Positions 1 to 5,520 of a stretch of 6,726 bases of DNA are shown here, in pieces (position 1 is the first letter of the stretch; the number at the start of each line of letters is the position of its first letter). The stretch comes from Nitrososphaera sp. (GTDB lineage Archaea > Thermoproteota > Nitrososphaeria > Nitrososphaerales > Nitrososphaeraceae), in NCBI GenBank assembly GCA_025450475.1, contig JANWHJ010000044.1, positions 1-6,726 of the forward strand, in the 5' to 3' direction. The notes beneath the pieces were generated by a model. The model had not been told where the DNA came from and did not search any database. It worked only from the letters and a program-made list of their open reading frames with translations. The position numbers and the translations under genes were made by a program.

Positions 1-528
1 CACCTGGTTTCACAGATTGACGGCTGCGAAGCGTACGTAGTAAATTACGGCCAGCCGCTCTTGTATGCAAAATACCACGGCATGGAGTTCACCGACCAGA
101 AGGTAACATCACAATTTGTCCGGTCAAAGAACCACGTCATAGACGTCACTATGGAATCGGTGTTTGGCGATTTCATAAAGAAGTTTGATAATCTCGCGTC
201 GGCCACAAAGACCAAGGTAAAGTGGGGCGTGCCAAAGGAAATGGAGGACAAGCCAGATCAGCTTTTTGCGCTGCTCGACTCGTTCGTCGGCGCGATCGTC
301 AGGCTGACCTCCCTTGATGTGGCAAACGAAGACAGCCTAATCGGAAAAAGATTCGGGGTGAGGAACGCAAGTATGACAAGAAAATCGCTCCATGTCGAAT
401 TTCTGGTAAACGGTCACCTCAACATTCTAGAGTTGAATTCGGAGAAAAAGCGAAAAGAAGACACGTCCAAGCTGCTTTTTTCAAAGTCGGAAGTCGCAAA
501 GGCGATAGTAGCACTGATGAAGCAATAG
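1..528 (+). CDS. Hypothetical protein, 5' end outside the window
   Basis: The frame is open from the first base, with no stop before TAG at 526-528, so at least 175 codons of a longer gene are present. The TTG at 61 and the ATG at 82 lie inside this frame and are unlikely to be the true start, because the residues before them (VVNYGQPLLYAKYHG) read as ordinary protein. I do not recognise the family. The visible part is soluble, with alternating beta-like stretches and charged helices, a Lys/Glu-rich segment near the end and no membrane segment, signal peptide or cysteine cluster. The C-terminal part (SKSEVAKAIVALMKQ) looks like a closing amphipathic helix. It converges on the aTrm56 gene across a 318-base gap. 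That it is a real gene is fairly sure from length and composition; its function is unknown. Confidence 0.75.
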   Translation, partial: HLVSQIDGCEAYVVNYGQPLLYAKYHGMEFTDQKVTSQFVRSKNHVIDVTMESVFGDFIKKFDNLASATKTKVKWGVPKEMEDKPDQLFALLDSFVGAIVRLTSLDVANEDSLIGKRFGVRNASMTRKSLHVEFLVNGHLNILELNSEKKRKEDTSKLLFSKSEVAKAIVALMKQ

Positions 529-569
529 CTAGACATTGGAATAATTGCTTAATTCTGAAAATTGACATG

Positions 570-840
570 GGTTAGCTATGGAAACCATTGTCGAAGAGAG
601 AGCCGGCTCCAGAATTAGGGCCGCGATGGACACACCAGCGTGAGGGTTGCAGAGCAGACGAGACACGCTGGACCCACTTCCTAGACCGGGTGGTGGGGCA
701 CTGCAAGAATAGAAAAGTGATGTGCACCAAAGACACACATGGTTAGTGTGTCTCAGTCGAGGTGCATTTCGTCATCTCGCTGAATTGCGATCGGCGCAGG
801 TTAGTGTCATCACTGCCTTGCAGGCGGCATGACGCAATTA
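570..840 (+). ncRNA. Candidate structured non-coding RNA in convergent gap
   Basis: No credible protein is encoded in the 318 bases between the convergent genes, but the region folds well by eye. CCAGCGTG (635-642) matches CACGCTGG (664-671) in a perfect 8-bp stem. AGACACAC (731-738) pairs with GTGTGTCT (746-753) around a 7-base loop, and this hairpin is enclosed by a 12-position stem, 717-728 with 761-772, with one U-U mismatch. AATTGCG (783-789) pairs with CGCAATT (833-839), enclosing a hairpin at 806-833. CCCAC (673-677) can pair with GTGGG (693-697). Three pairs of the 717-772 stem are G-U, which would become C-A on the other strand, so plus-strand transcription is favoured. A weak TATA-like TTAATT lies at 549-554. 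I see no RNase P or SRP RNA signature. Ends and identity are uncertain; a decayed gene or mobile-element remnant is the alternative. Confidence 0.35.
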
Positions 841-846
841 AAAAGA
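838..846 (-). terminator. T-run terminator after the aTrm56 operon
   Basis: On the minus strand the stop codon TAA of aTrm56 is followed directly by TCTTTTTAATT. A run of five T immediately after the last gene of a unit is the usual archaeal intrinsic termination signal and needs no hairpin. It separates the minus-strand operon from the structured gap. Confidence 0.5.
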
Positions 847-1371
847 TTACCTAGTCTCCCGGACCTGCTTGCCCCTTTCGGCCGGGATTATCCTCAGCCT
901 CCTACCGGCGAGCTCTTTCTTCAATTGTTTGCCTTTGAACATCCTGTCTAGGAAAATTGCAAGCGCCGCGATTTCAGAGTGCGGCTGGTTGCCGACTGCT
1001 ATGTTATAATCGGCAATATCATACGCTTCCCTGGGCACCTTTTCCGCGCCAATCATGACAAGTATCCTGTCTTCCATGCGCATCTTTTGGACGGCGTCAT
1101 CGATGTTGATACCATACATCGTGAGGTGCGCCACCTTGCCTCCTTCTTTTTTCCAGGTTCTTGCAAGCCCCTTCCAGTCCTGGATGATCTGCACTTCAAA
1201 CTCGCCCCCCCACCTCTTGGCGACGCCGGCAACCGTCTTGCTGACTGACTCGTCGATTCCAGTCATGTAAATCCTTTCAGCGCCAAAGGCCCTTGAAACC
1301 AACGCGGAATGCGTGGTCACCCTGTCGTCGCGCACGAGTCGATGACCAATCCTTAAGACCGATATCTTCAT
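847..1371 (-). CDS. trm56: tRNA (cytidine(56)-2'-O)-methyltransferase aTrm56
   Basis: This enzyme transfers a methyl group from S-adenosylmethionine to the ribose of C56 in the T-loop of tRNA, helping to hold the elbow together; it is an archaeal SPOUT-class protein. At 174 residues it has the normal family length. The N-terminus carries the family signature LRIGHRLVRDDRVTTHSALV (about residues 6-25) followed by SRAFGA. The C-terminal half shows the trefoil-knot cofactor site: MIGAEKVP (about 107-114) and the characteristic GNQPHSEIAALAIFLDRMF (about 127-145). The start ATG at 1371 overlaps the hflX stop in an ATGA arrangement, so the two genes are translationally coupled and co-transcribed. 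It is the last gene of the cluster. Identification is by recognition of these motifs and I regard it as secure. Confidence 0.93.
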   Translation of the reverse strand: MKISVLRIGHRLVRDDRVTTHSALVSRAFGAERIYMTGIDESVSKTVAGVAKRWGGEFEVQIIQDWKGLARTWKKEGGKVAHLTMYGINIDDAVQKMRMEDRILVMIGAEKVPREAYDIADYNIAVGNQPHSEIAALAIFLDRMFKGKQLKKELAGRRLRIIPAERGKQVRETR

Positions 1372-2477
1372 GCCTCTTCCTCCATCCGCTCTTCCTTTAC
1401 CTTTTCCGTTTCAAATAGCATAGTTCCGACCAAGTCCTTAAGCAGCTCAACGTTGTAGTTGGTCTTAGCAGACACCGGCAGCACTCGCTTGCTCTCCAGT
1501 AAGCCGAGCTGCCCTGCCTTGTCAAAGGCGTCTTCCGGAGTTGTCAGGTCGACCTTGTTGAGCACGTAGACTAATCTTGTGCCGGGCACCTCGAACTCGT
1601 TTATCACGTCAAGCGAGCTGTCGTATTTGCTGGCGATCTCTTCTATTGACTCGCTGATGTCAAGCACCAGGAGCACGAGGCTCGCGTATGTCAACTCGTC
1701 AAGCGTTGACTTGAATGCGTCGATCATGTACGCAGGCAGCTTGCTGATAAAGCCAACAGTGTCATTGAGCAGCACCTTCTCGCCAGCGAGGTTTATTGCG
1801 CGTGTGAACGTAGAAAGTGTGGTAAAAACGCTTTTGTGAGTCGCCTTGTTTTCGCCCGTGAGCGTATTGAACAGTGTAGTCTTGCCTGCAGAAGTGTAGC
1901 CGGCAAGTGAAACAGTAGGCAGGCCGGCCCTTGCCCGCTGGTCCCTGTGCAGCTGCCTCCTGGTTTCCTCTTTCCCAAGCTTTTTCTTGAGCACCGCCAC
2001 CCGCTTCCTTATGTCGAGGAAATACACATCGGCTTCATATTTGCCAAGGCCGTAGAACCCCGGCTGCTCGCCGGCCCTTGCGAGCCGGACTTTTTCACGC
2101 GCCCTTGCCATGTCGTAACGCAGCTGCGCGAGTTTGATCTGGATCTGAGACTCGGTGGTGCTTGCCCGGCGCTCAAAGATCTCCAAGATGAGCCGCTCCC
2201 TGTCCACTATCTCGATCTTACACAGGCTTGCAAGGTTGTACATCTGGGTAGGCTTGAGGACCTCGTCAAAAATGATTACGTCAGGTCTGATCTCTTGTAC
2301 CATTTCTTTCACTTCTTCGGCTTTTCCAAGCCCAATGCCAAACCTTGACCTGATCAGCTGGCGCTGAGTCACCGTCTTGATTATAGAGTAGCCAGCCGCA
2401 TCCGCAAGCGAAATGGCTTCTTTTATCACTTGATCGACAGGGTACGTTATCAGGATGGCCTTCCTGTAATCAGACAT
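1368..2477 (-). CDS. hflX: HflX-type ribosome-associated GTPase
   Basis: HflX proteins bind the large ribosomal subunit and hydrolyse GTP; bacterial members split stalled ribosomes, while the archaeal role is less defined. The 369-residue protein has an N-terminal HflX domain (about 1-110, with the glycine-rich FGIGLGKAEEV near 46-56), a helical linker rich in Arg and Lys (110-185) and a G domain. G-domain motifs are G1 GYTSAGKT (193-200), G3 DTVGF (239-243), G4 NKVD (307-310) and G5 SAK (336-338). The tail is short and Glu/Lys-rich. Two places differ from the common form: the switch I segment reads FTTLSTFTR where FATLDPTTR is usual, and the GPGE-type motif of the linker is replaced by a sequence containing GFYGLGKYE. 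The ATG shares one base with the MBF1 stop (TAATG), and the end overlaps aTrm56 by four bases, indicating one operon. Confidence 0.93.
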   Translation of the reverse strand: MSDYRKAILITYPVDQVIKEAISLADAAGYSIIKTVTQRQLIRSRFGIGLGKAEEVKEMVQEIRPDVIIFDEVLKPTQMYNLASLCKIEIVDRERLILEIFERRASTTESQIQIKLAQLRYDMARAREKVRLARAGEQPGFYGLGKYEADVYFLDIRKRVAVLKKKLGKEETRRQLHRDQRARAGLPTVSLAGYTSAGKTTLFNTLTGENKATHKSVFTTLSTFTRAINLAGEKVLLNDTVGFISKLPAYMIDAFKSTLDELTYASLVLLVLDISESIEEIASKYDSSLDVINEFEVPGTRLVYVLNKVDLTTPEDAFDKAGQLGLLESKRVLPVSAKTNYNVELLKDLVGTMLFETEKVKEERMEEEA

Positions 2478-2869
2478 TACTCATCATCGCTGATGTACAG
2501 CCTTATGCCGAGTTGTCGCTCCAGTTTTTTTGCCATGAGCTCGTCTGGTCTGATCGCCCCTGTTTCAAACTTTTTCAAGATTTGCGCCTTTTCGTTCATC
2601 TTCATACCGAGCTGCTCGTGGGTTAGGCCCATCTTCATCCGGGCTTCTCTTATACGCCCCGCAAAGTCGGGGGCAAGCATCGTCGAGTCAGCCATCCCGA
2701 TCTTTTTCTGCTGCTTTGCTGCTACCGGTTTTTTCCTGGCCGGCGTGTATGCCGGAACGTACGGCTTGCCGTGCTTTGAGCATGCGATACAGACGTTGAA
2801 CACCGTGGCGTCGACCACCACCATTTTCTTCTCTGTGACAGAGCGCCCGCAAAGCTCGCAAAAAGACAT
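2477..2869 (-). CDS. mbf1: Multiprotein bridging factor 1 (MBF1), zinc ribbon-HTH
   Basis: Archaeal MBF1 is a small ribosome-associated protein related to the eukaryotic coactivator that bridges TBP and regulators. All expected parts are visible in 130 residues. An N-terminal zinc ribbon has Cys4, Cys7, Cys27 and Cys30 (CELCGR and CIACSKHG). A basic, Lys/Ala/Pro-rich linker spans about 33-58. A Cro/C1-type helix-turn-helix covers about 70-125, including MKMGLTHEQLGMKMNEK and the typical KFETGAIRPDELMAKKLERQLGI. The end is acidic (ISDDE). The ATG at 2869 is chosen because it places the first zinc-binding Cys at residue 4, as in relatives. It lies 27 bases after the PhoU-like gene and its stop overlaps the hflX start by one base, so it probably heads or lies within the MBF1-hflX-aTrm56 unit. 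Confidence 0.93.
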   Translation of the reverse strand: MSFCELCGRSVTEKKMVVVDATVFNVCIACSKHGKPYVPAYTPARKKPVAAKQQKKIGMADSTMLAPDFAGRIREARMKMGLTHEQLGMKMNEKAQILKKFETGAIRPDELMAKKLERQLGIRLYISDDE

Positions 2870-2875
2870 TTGGAT

Positions 2876-2887
2876 TCAAAAATAAGG
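2876..2887 (-). terminator. Possible weak T-run between PhoU-like gene and MBF1
   Basis: On the minus strand the 27-base spacer contains CTTATTTTTG. It may terminate part of the transcripts coming from the PhoU-like gene. It is too close to the MBF1 ATG (about 13 bases) to be a standard TATA box for it. A fairly poor TATA-like GCTAAATC overlaps the PhoU stop at about 2895-2902, at a spacing that would suit a leaderless MBF1 transcript. Confidence 0.3.
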
Positions 2888-2896
2888 ACGGCCGAT

Positions 2897-3979
2897 TTAG
2901 CCTTTTCTGAGCGTGTGTTGAACAGTCATGTTGAGCACTATTTCTGCGATGTCGCTTGCATACTCCGCGACCCGCCTAATGTTCTCTGTTATCAACTTGA
3001 TTCTATATAGCTCGTTGACGTCACGTGGCTTTGACACCATGCGCAGTATCGCCTTCTCCAACTCGTCTATCCTGCGCGACTTTTCAATCGCCCTATCAGC
3101 AGCTTCATAGTCGCGCTTGAACATCGACAGGCAAGCATCGTCGAGTACTTCAAGGGCAAAGTAGCTCATGTTGGCAATCTTGTCCACAACGTCCTTGTTG
3201 AGCGGGCGGCGATTCTCCGTGACGTCCTTGGCGATGACTGTGGCGTGGTCCGCAACGCGCTCGACCGACTTGGCGATTAGTCTGTAGCCGAGGCAGTTGC
3301 GCGGCTCCTCGAGTCCTATCTCCTTTAATAAGTGCTCGTTCTTGATCGCAATTTTCAGCTGCCTGACGATGTAAAAACTGAACCTATCGACCTCATCGTC
3401 AGACTTGATCACTTCCTCTGCAAGCTCGACATTGTTTTCCTTGAGTGCAAGGAGAGTGTCGCGGTACATCGATTTTGCGATAAGTAGCATGCGCTTGAAT
3501 GCCGCGTCCACCGAAAGGTCAAGTAGGTTTATCAGCACCTGCAGCGTGATGCCGGCGGCAGAATCGGCGATGATCTCGGTGCCCATCAACACGCGCCTAA
3601 CGATGCTTTTTATTACTTCCCTTTGCTCCGCGAGCAGCCTATCTTCCTTTGGAACGATTGTGATGACGTTAAAGCCCAAGAAATACAGCGCTATCAGTTT
3701 GCGCGCGATAAAGTACGGGTTGTTGTCCTTGCCGACTTCAATGGTCGCTTCCTTTTGCTCCTTTGCCATCCGCTTTGAGGCGGGTGCTATCTGGAGCACC
3801 GAGTTGCCCTGCCTTAAGATTACCACGTGGTCCCCTTGCTTTAGGCCGAGGTCCTGAATCCACTTTTTGGGGAGCGAGACGATATAGGAAGAGCCGCCAG
3901 TGTATTGCAATTTTCTAGTCTCTTCGCCCTGCGACAGGCTTTTCCCGTTACCGTTCCCGTCGCTCTTGTTATTTTCCAT
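2897..3979 (-). CDS. AbrB-PhoU fusion, phosphate uptake regulator-like
   Basis: This 360-residue protein joins an N-terminal swapped-hairpin AbrB/SpoVT DNA-binding domain to PhoU helical bundles. The AbrB part (about 21-66) shows RKLQYTGGSSYIVSLPKKWI and LGLKQGDHVVIL, the usual pattern. PhoU-like helices fill about 80-355; the metal-binding type motif is clear in SVERVADHATVIAKD (about 238-252), and a weaker copy is seen in NIRRVAEYASDIAEI (about 333-347). The first 20 residues are polar, Asn/Gly-rich and probably disordered. Archaeal fusions of this type are annotated as phosphate uptake regulators, proposed to sense phosphate transport and bind DNA, but no phosphate transporter genes lie here, so the role is inferred. 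The ATG at 3979 lies about 27 bases from a good TATA box, suggesting a leaderless message. A 27-base gap separates it from MBF1, so read-through is possible. Confidence 0.88.
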   Translation of the reverse strand: MENNKSDGNGNGKSLSQGEETRKLQYTGGSSYIVSLPKKWIQDLGLKQGDHVVILRQGNSVLQIAPASKRMAKEQKEATIEVGKDNNPYFIARKLIALYFLGFNVITIVPKEDRLLAEQREVIKSIVRRVLMGTEIIADSAAGITLQVLINLLDLSVDAAFKRMLLIAKSMYRDTLLALKENNVELAEEVIKSDDEVDRFSFYIVRQLKIAIKNEHLLKEIGLEEPRNCLGYRLIAKSVERVADHATVIAKDVTENRRPLNKDVVDKIANMSYFALEVLDDACLSMFKRDYEAADRAIEKSRRIDELEKAILRMVSKPRDVNELYRIKLITENIRRVAEYASDIAEIVLNMTVQHTLRKG

Positions 3980-4000
3980 TCAAGATGGTTTTCTTGTTGT

Positions 4001-4012
4001 TCTATATATTCC
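4001..4012 (-). promoter_or_regulatory. TATA box of the PhoU-like gene
   Basis: The minus strand reads GGAATATATAGA here, centred about 27 bases from the ATG at 3979. An archaeal start of transcription lies about 25 bases downstream of the TATA centre, so the message should begin at or within a base or two of the ATG and be leaderless. Confidence 0.65.
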
Positions 4013-4021
4013 TAGCCGTGA

Positions 4022-4029
4022 CTATATAG
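4022..4029. promoter_or_regulatory. Second, palindromic TATA-like element CTATATAG
   Basis: CTATATAG is its own reverse complement and could be bound in either direction. On the minus strand it would start RNA near 3999, about 20 bases before the PhoU-like ATG. On the plus strand it would start RNA near 4052, about 33 bases before the TTG of the PUA gene. It may be a secondary promoter or a regulator site in the divergent region. Confidence 0.35.
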
Positions 4030-4047
4030 ATGCACTCAGTAACGGCC

Positions 4048-4060
4048 ATTATATTTATTT
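4048..4060 (+). promoter_or_regulatory. TATA box of the PUA-NAC transcription unit
   Basis: ATTATATTTATTT is centred about 30 bases before the TTG start at 4085. The expected transcription start is at about 4080-4085, giving no leader or only a few bases. This supports TTG as the start although it is not ATG. Confidence 0.6.
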
Positions 4061-4084
4061 GGCATATGAAACACAGAACATTTC

Positions 4085-4564
4085 TTGAACCCGCTTCCGA
4101 TTGATGCCAGAGAAAAAGTGTGCCGCCACCTTGATGCTCTATTTGGCGCCGGGCTTTCCGATACTTTGCCTCAAGACATTGGATTTGAGTTTTCAAGGCG
4201 TACAGGGCGAATAAAGAATTTTAGTATTGCTGGCAGACTGGGCGGCACGCTCCGCACCGACGGAGGCATTGCGCTGACAATATCCGGCGCCCAGCATTTT
4301 CTCGACAAGAGCGAGCGATTCCTTGAAAACTGCGTCAAGCCAGTGCAGGAAGCCGTGCCGTTTGTCAGCGAGGGCAGATCACTTTTCTGCAAGCACGTAG
4401 AGTGGTGTGGTTCAAACGTCAGGGTAGGCTCTGATGTGGCAGTCATCGACAGCAAAAAGGTAATAGCCGTAGGAGCCGCGATACTTCCTGTCCAAGTGAT
4501 GAAGCGGTACAATAGGGGCGTCGCAGTAAAAATCAGAGAAGGATTAAAAGGTAGAACAGAGTAA
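4085..4564 (+). CDS. PUA-domain RNA-binding protein, Tma20/MCT-1-like
   Basis: The 159-residue protein resembles the archaeal relatives of Tma20/MCT-1, predicted ribosome- or tRNA-associated RNA-binding proteins. The N-terminal pre-PUA part (about 1-85) includes FSRRTGRIKNFSIAGRLGGT and a TLRTDGGIALTISGAQ segment typical of this class. The C-terminal PUA domain (about 89-156) begins PFVSEGRSLFCKHV, continues VRVGSDVAVID and IAVGAAIL, and ends GVAVKIREGLKG. The start is TTG at 4085: the only nearby ATG (4066) is in another frame and stops after 12 codons, no other start codon is in frame, and the TATA box lies about 30 bases upstream. The NAC gene begins 10 bases after its stop, so the two are almost certainly co-transcribed. 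Pairing with NAC agrees with a role at the ribosome, but the exact RNA target cannot be read from the sequence. Confidence 0.85.
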   Translation: MNPLPIDAREKVCRHLDALFGAGLSDTLPQDIGFEFSRRTGRIKNFSIAGRLGGTLRTDGGIALTISGAQHFLDKSERFLENCVKPVQEAVPFVSEGRSLFCKHVEWCGSNVRVGSDVAVIDSKKVIAVGAAILPVQVMKRYNRGVAVKIREGLKGRTE

Positions 4565-4574
4565 TCCGCATTAT

Positions 4575-4913
4575 ATGAGCCGTGGCGGCAACCGAGAAAT
4601 GAGGCGCATGCTAGACAAGATGGGTCTTGACATGACGACGCTTGAGAACGTCGAGGAAGTGATAATCAAGACCGATAAGAAGGAACTATACCTTGTAAAG
4701 CCACAGGTGATTGAAATGAAAGGCAAGGACAGCACCATCTTCCAAGTCGTTGCGTCGGACATTGAAGAAAAACAGCGGGATGTCCCATCGTACAAGGAAG
4801 AGGACCTTATCCTTGTTATGCAGCAGGCCAACGTTTCGAAGGAAAAGGCGGTGCATGCCCTAACGGAGAGCAAGGGCGACATAGCACAGGCTATCCTCAG
4901 CCTTACAACATAG
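4575..4913 (+). CDS. nac: Nascent polypeptide-associated complex protein (archaeal NAC)
   Basis: Archaeal NAC forms a homodimer that binds ribosomes and emerging polypeptide chains. The 112 residues match the family in length and order. A basic N-terminal helix (SRGGNREMRRMLDKMGLDM, about 2-20) is the likely ribosome contact. The NAC beta-barrel domain spans about 22-65 (ENVEEVIIKTDKKELYLVK then PQVIEMKGKDSTIFQVVA). A UBA domain spans about 74-111 (KEEDLILVMQQANVSKEKAV then HALTESKGDIAQAILSL). The ATG at 4575 follows the PUA stop by 10 bases, with no clear Shine-Dalgarno site in between, so translation may depend on re-initiation by ribosomes leaving the PUA gene. Identification is secure. 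Confidence 0.95.
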   Translation: MSRGGNREMRRMLDKMGLDMTTLENVEEVIIKTDKKELYLVKPQVIEMKGKDSTIFQVVASDIEEKQRDVPSYKEEDLILVMQQANVSKEKAVHALTESKGDIAQAILSLTT

Positions 4914-4922
4914 TTTTAATAT
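4914..4922 (+). promoter_or_regulatory. TATA box of the subunit H-like gene
   Basis: TTTTAATAT follows the NAC stop codon directly and is centred about 24 bases before the GTG start at 4942. It indicates a separate, probably leaderless transcript for the coiled-coil gene. The T-rich stretch may also help end the NAC transcript. Confidence 0.55.
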
Positions 4923-4941
4923 CCCTCTACTTTCATTTCAG

Positions 4942-5361
4942 GTGGCTTTGGCAAAGGAAAAAACCGTGCACGCTCAGGTTCCTTCACCAACCTCTAATTC
5001 TGCAGTTGAAACTATTGTCGGCGCCCTATCAGAGCTTGAAGTCGAGATAGACGGGCTTTATTCCCGCGCAGAAGAAATGAAAAAACGCATGATGGTTCAT
5101 TCTAACGAAGAAGTAGAGAAGCTAAAGCAGCAAGTTATAGCAATGGCAAACGAAGACGCCAAACGCATAGTAGACGGTGCCCGAGCAGAGGCGGAGGCCG
5201 AGTCTGAAAAGATCGGAGAAACGGGGAGAGCGAATATCGCCAACCTGAAAAAGGACATCAACTCCTCTTTTGACGCGGCAGTGGATAACATCGTCAGGAC
5301 GGTCCTGGGCGACACAGTGCAGGCAGCAAAGGGAGTCCAGCCGGTCAAGTCAAAGAAATAG
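4942..5361 (+). CDS. Coiled-coil protein resembling A-type ATP synthase subunit H
   Basis: The 139-residue protein is almost entirely charged helix. After a polar, Pro/Ser-containing N-terminus (1-19), heptad-like sequence runs from about 21 to 105, with an Ala/Glu-rich middle (DGARAEAEAESEKIGET, about 78-94). It ends with a short helix, DAAVDNIVRTVLG (about 111-123). A long coiled coil followed by an A-V-x-x-I-V-x-x-V-L-G motif is typical of peripheral-stalk subunits of A/V-type ATP synthases (subunit H, or the E/H pair), which hold the catalytic head to the membrane part. No other ATP synthase genes are in the window, so the assignment rests on this pattern and on length; another coiled-coil protein remains possible. 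GTG at 4942 is chosen from the TATA spacing; TTG at 4948 is an alternative. Confidence 0.6.
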   Translation: MALAKEKTVHAQVPSPTSNSAVETIVGALSELEVEIDGLYSRAEEMKKRMMVHSNEEVEKLKQQVIAMANEDAKRIVDGARAEAEAESEKIGETGRANIANLKKDINSSFDAAVDNIVRTVLGDTVQAAKGVQPVKSKK

Positions 5362-5397
5362 ATTGCAGACGCCAAGACAGCCAACTAATTCCACAAG

Positions 5398-5406
5398 CTT
5401 TAAAAG
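5398..5406 (+). promoter_or_regulatory. TATA box of the RNase H-like gene
   Basis: CTTTAAAAG is centred near 5402. The predicted transcription start is at about 5427-5430, exactly where two adjacent TTG codons (5426 and 5429) lie. This mirrors the TATA-to-start spacing of other genes in the window and is the main argument that the gene starts there and not at 5521. Confidence 0.55.
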
Positions 5407-5428
5407 CAATTTTGCCCAAGAGTAGTTG

Positions 5429-5520
5429 TTGAAGAAACGCCCCTGAATGAGGAGCTTTTACATCGCCAGGTCGCAGTCGCAACCGTCCGCGGCCGGCCAT
5501 ACTACAATATCACCAACGCG
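5429..5520 (+). other. N-terminal coding extension, out of frame with its start
   Basis: Upstream of the TTG at 5521 the same frame stays open back to the TAA at 5401-5403 and reads like real protein (HRQVAVATVRGRPYYNITNA at 5461-5520), but contains no ATG, GTG or TTG. The leaderless candidate TTG at 5429 is in the neighbouring frame and gives five codons before TGA at 5444. Slipping back one base at the CCCC run (5440-5443), or adding one C there, joins the two frames into a start resembling MKKRPLNEELL. A CTG at 5443 is the other possible start. Confidence 0.55.

Noticed and set aside
529..738. 69-codon minus-strand frame in the convergent gap
   Set aside because: Its residues are Ser/Pro/Leu-rich without any recognisable pattern, it overlaps the strong inverted repeats, and the same bases are better explained by RNA-type structure.
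753..814. Possible C/D box guide RNA on the minus strand (GTGATGA at 814-808, GATGA at 776-772, CTGA at 756-753)
   Set aside because: No proper D' box is present, the first guide interval is too long (over 20 bases), and the flanks do not form the terminal stem. The box-like words may be chance.
570..840. Identification of the structured gap as RNase P RNA or SRP RNA
   Set aside because: The conserved P4-type sequences of RNase P RNA and the S-domain GGUCAGG/GGAAG-type sequences of SRP RNA are not found on either strand.
979..1270. Plus-strand frames of 71-89 codons opposite aTrm56, and similar ones opposite hflX, MBF1 and PhoU
   Set aside because: They lie fully antisense to well-recognised genes and their sequences resemble no family; codon-structure shadows.
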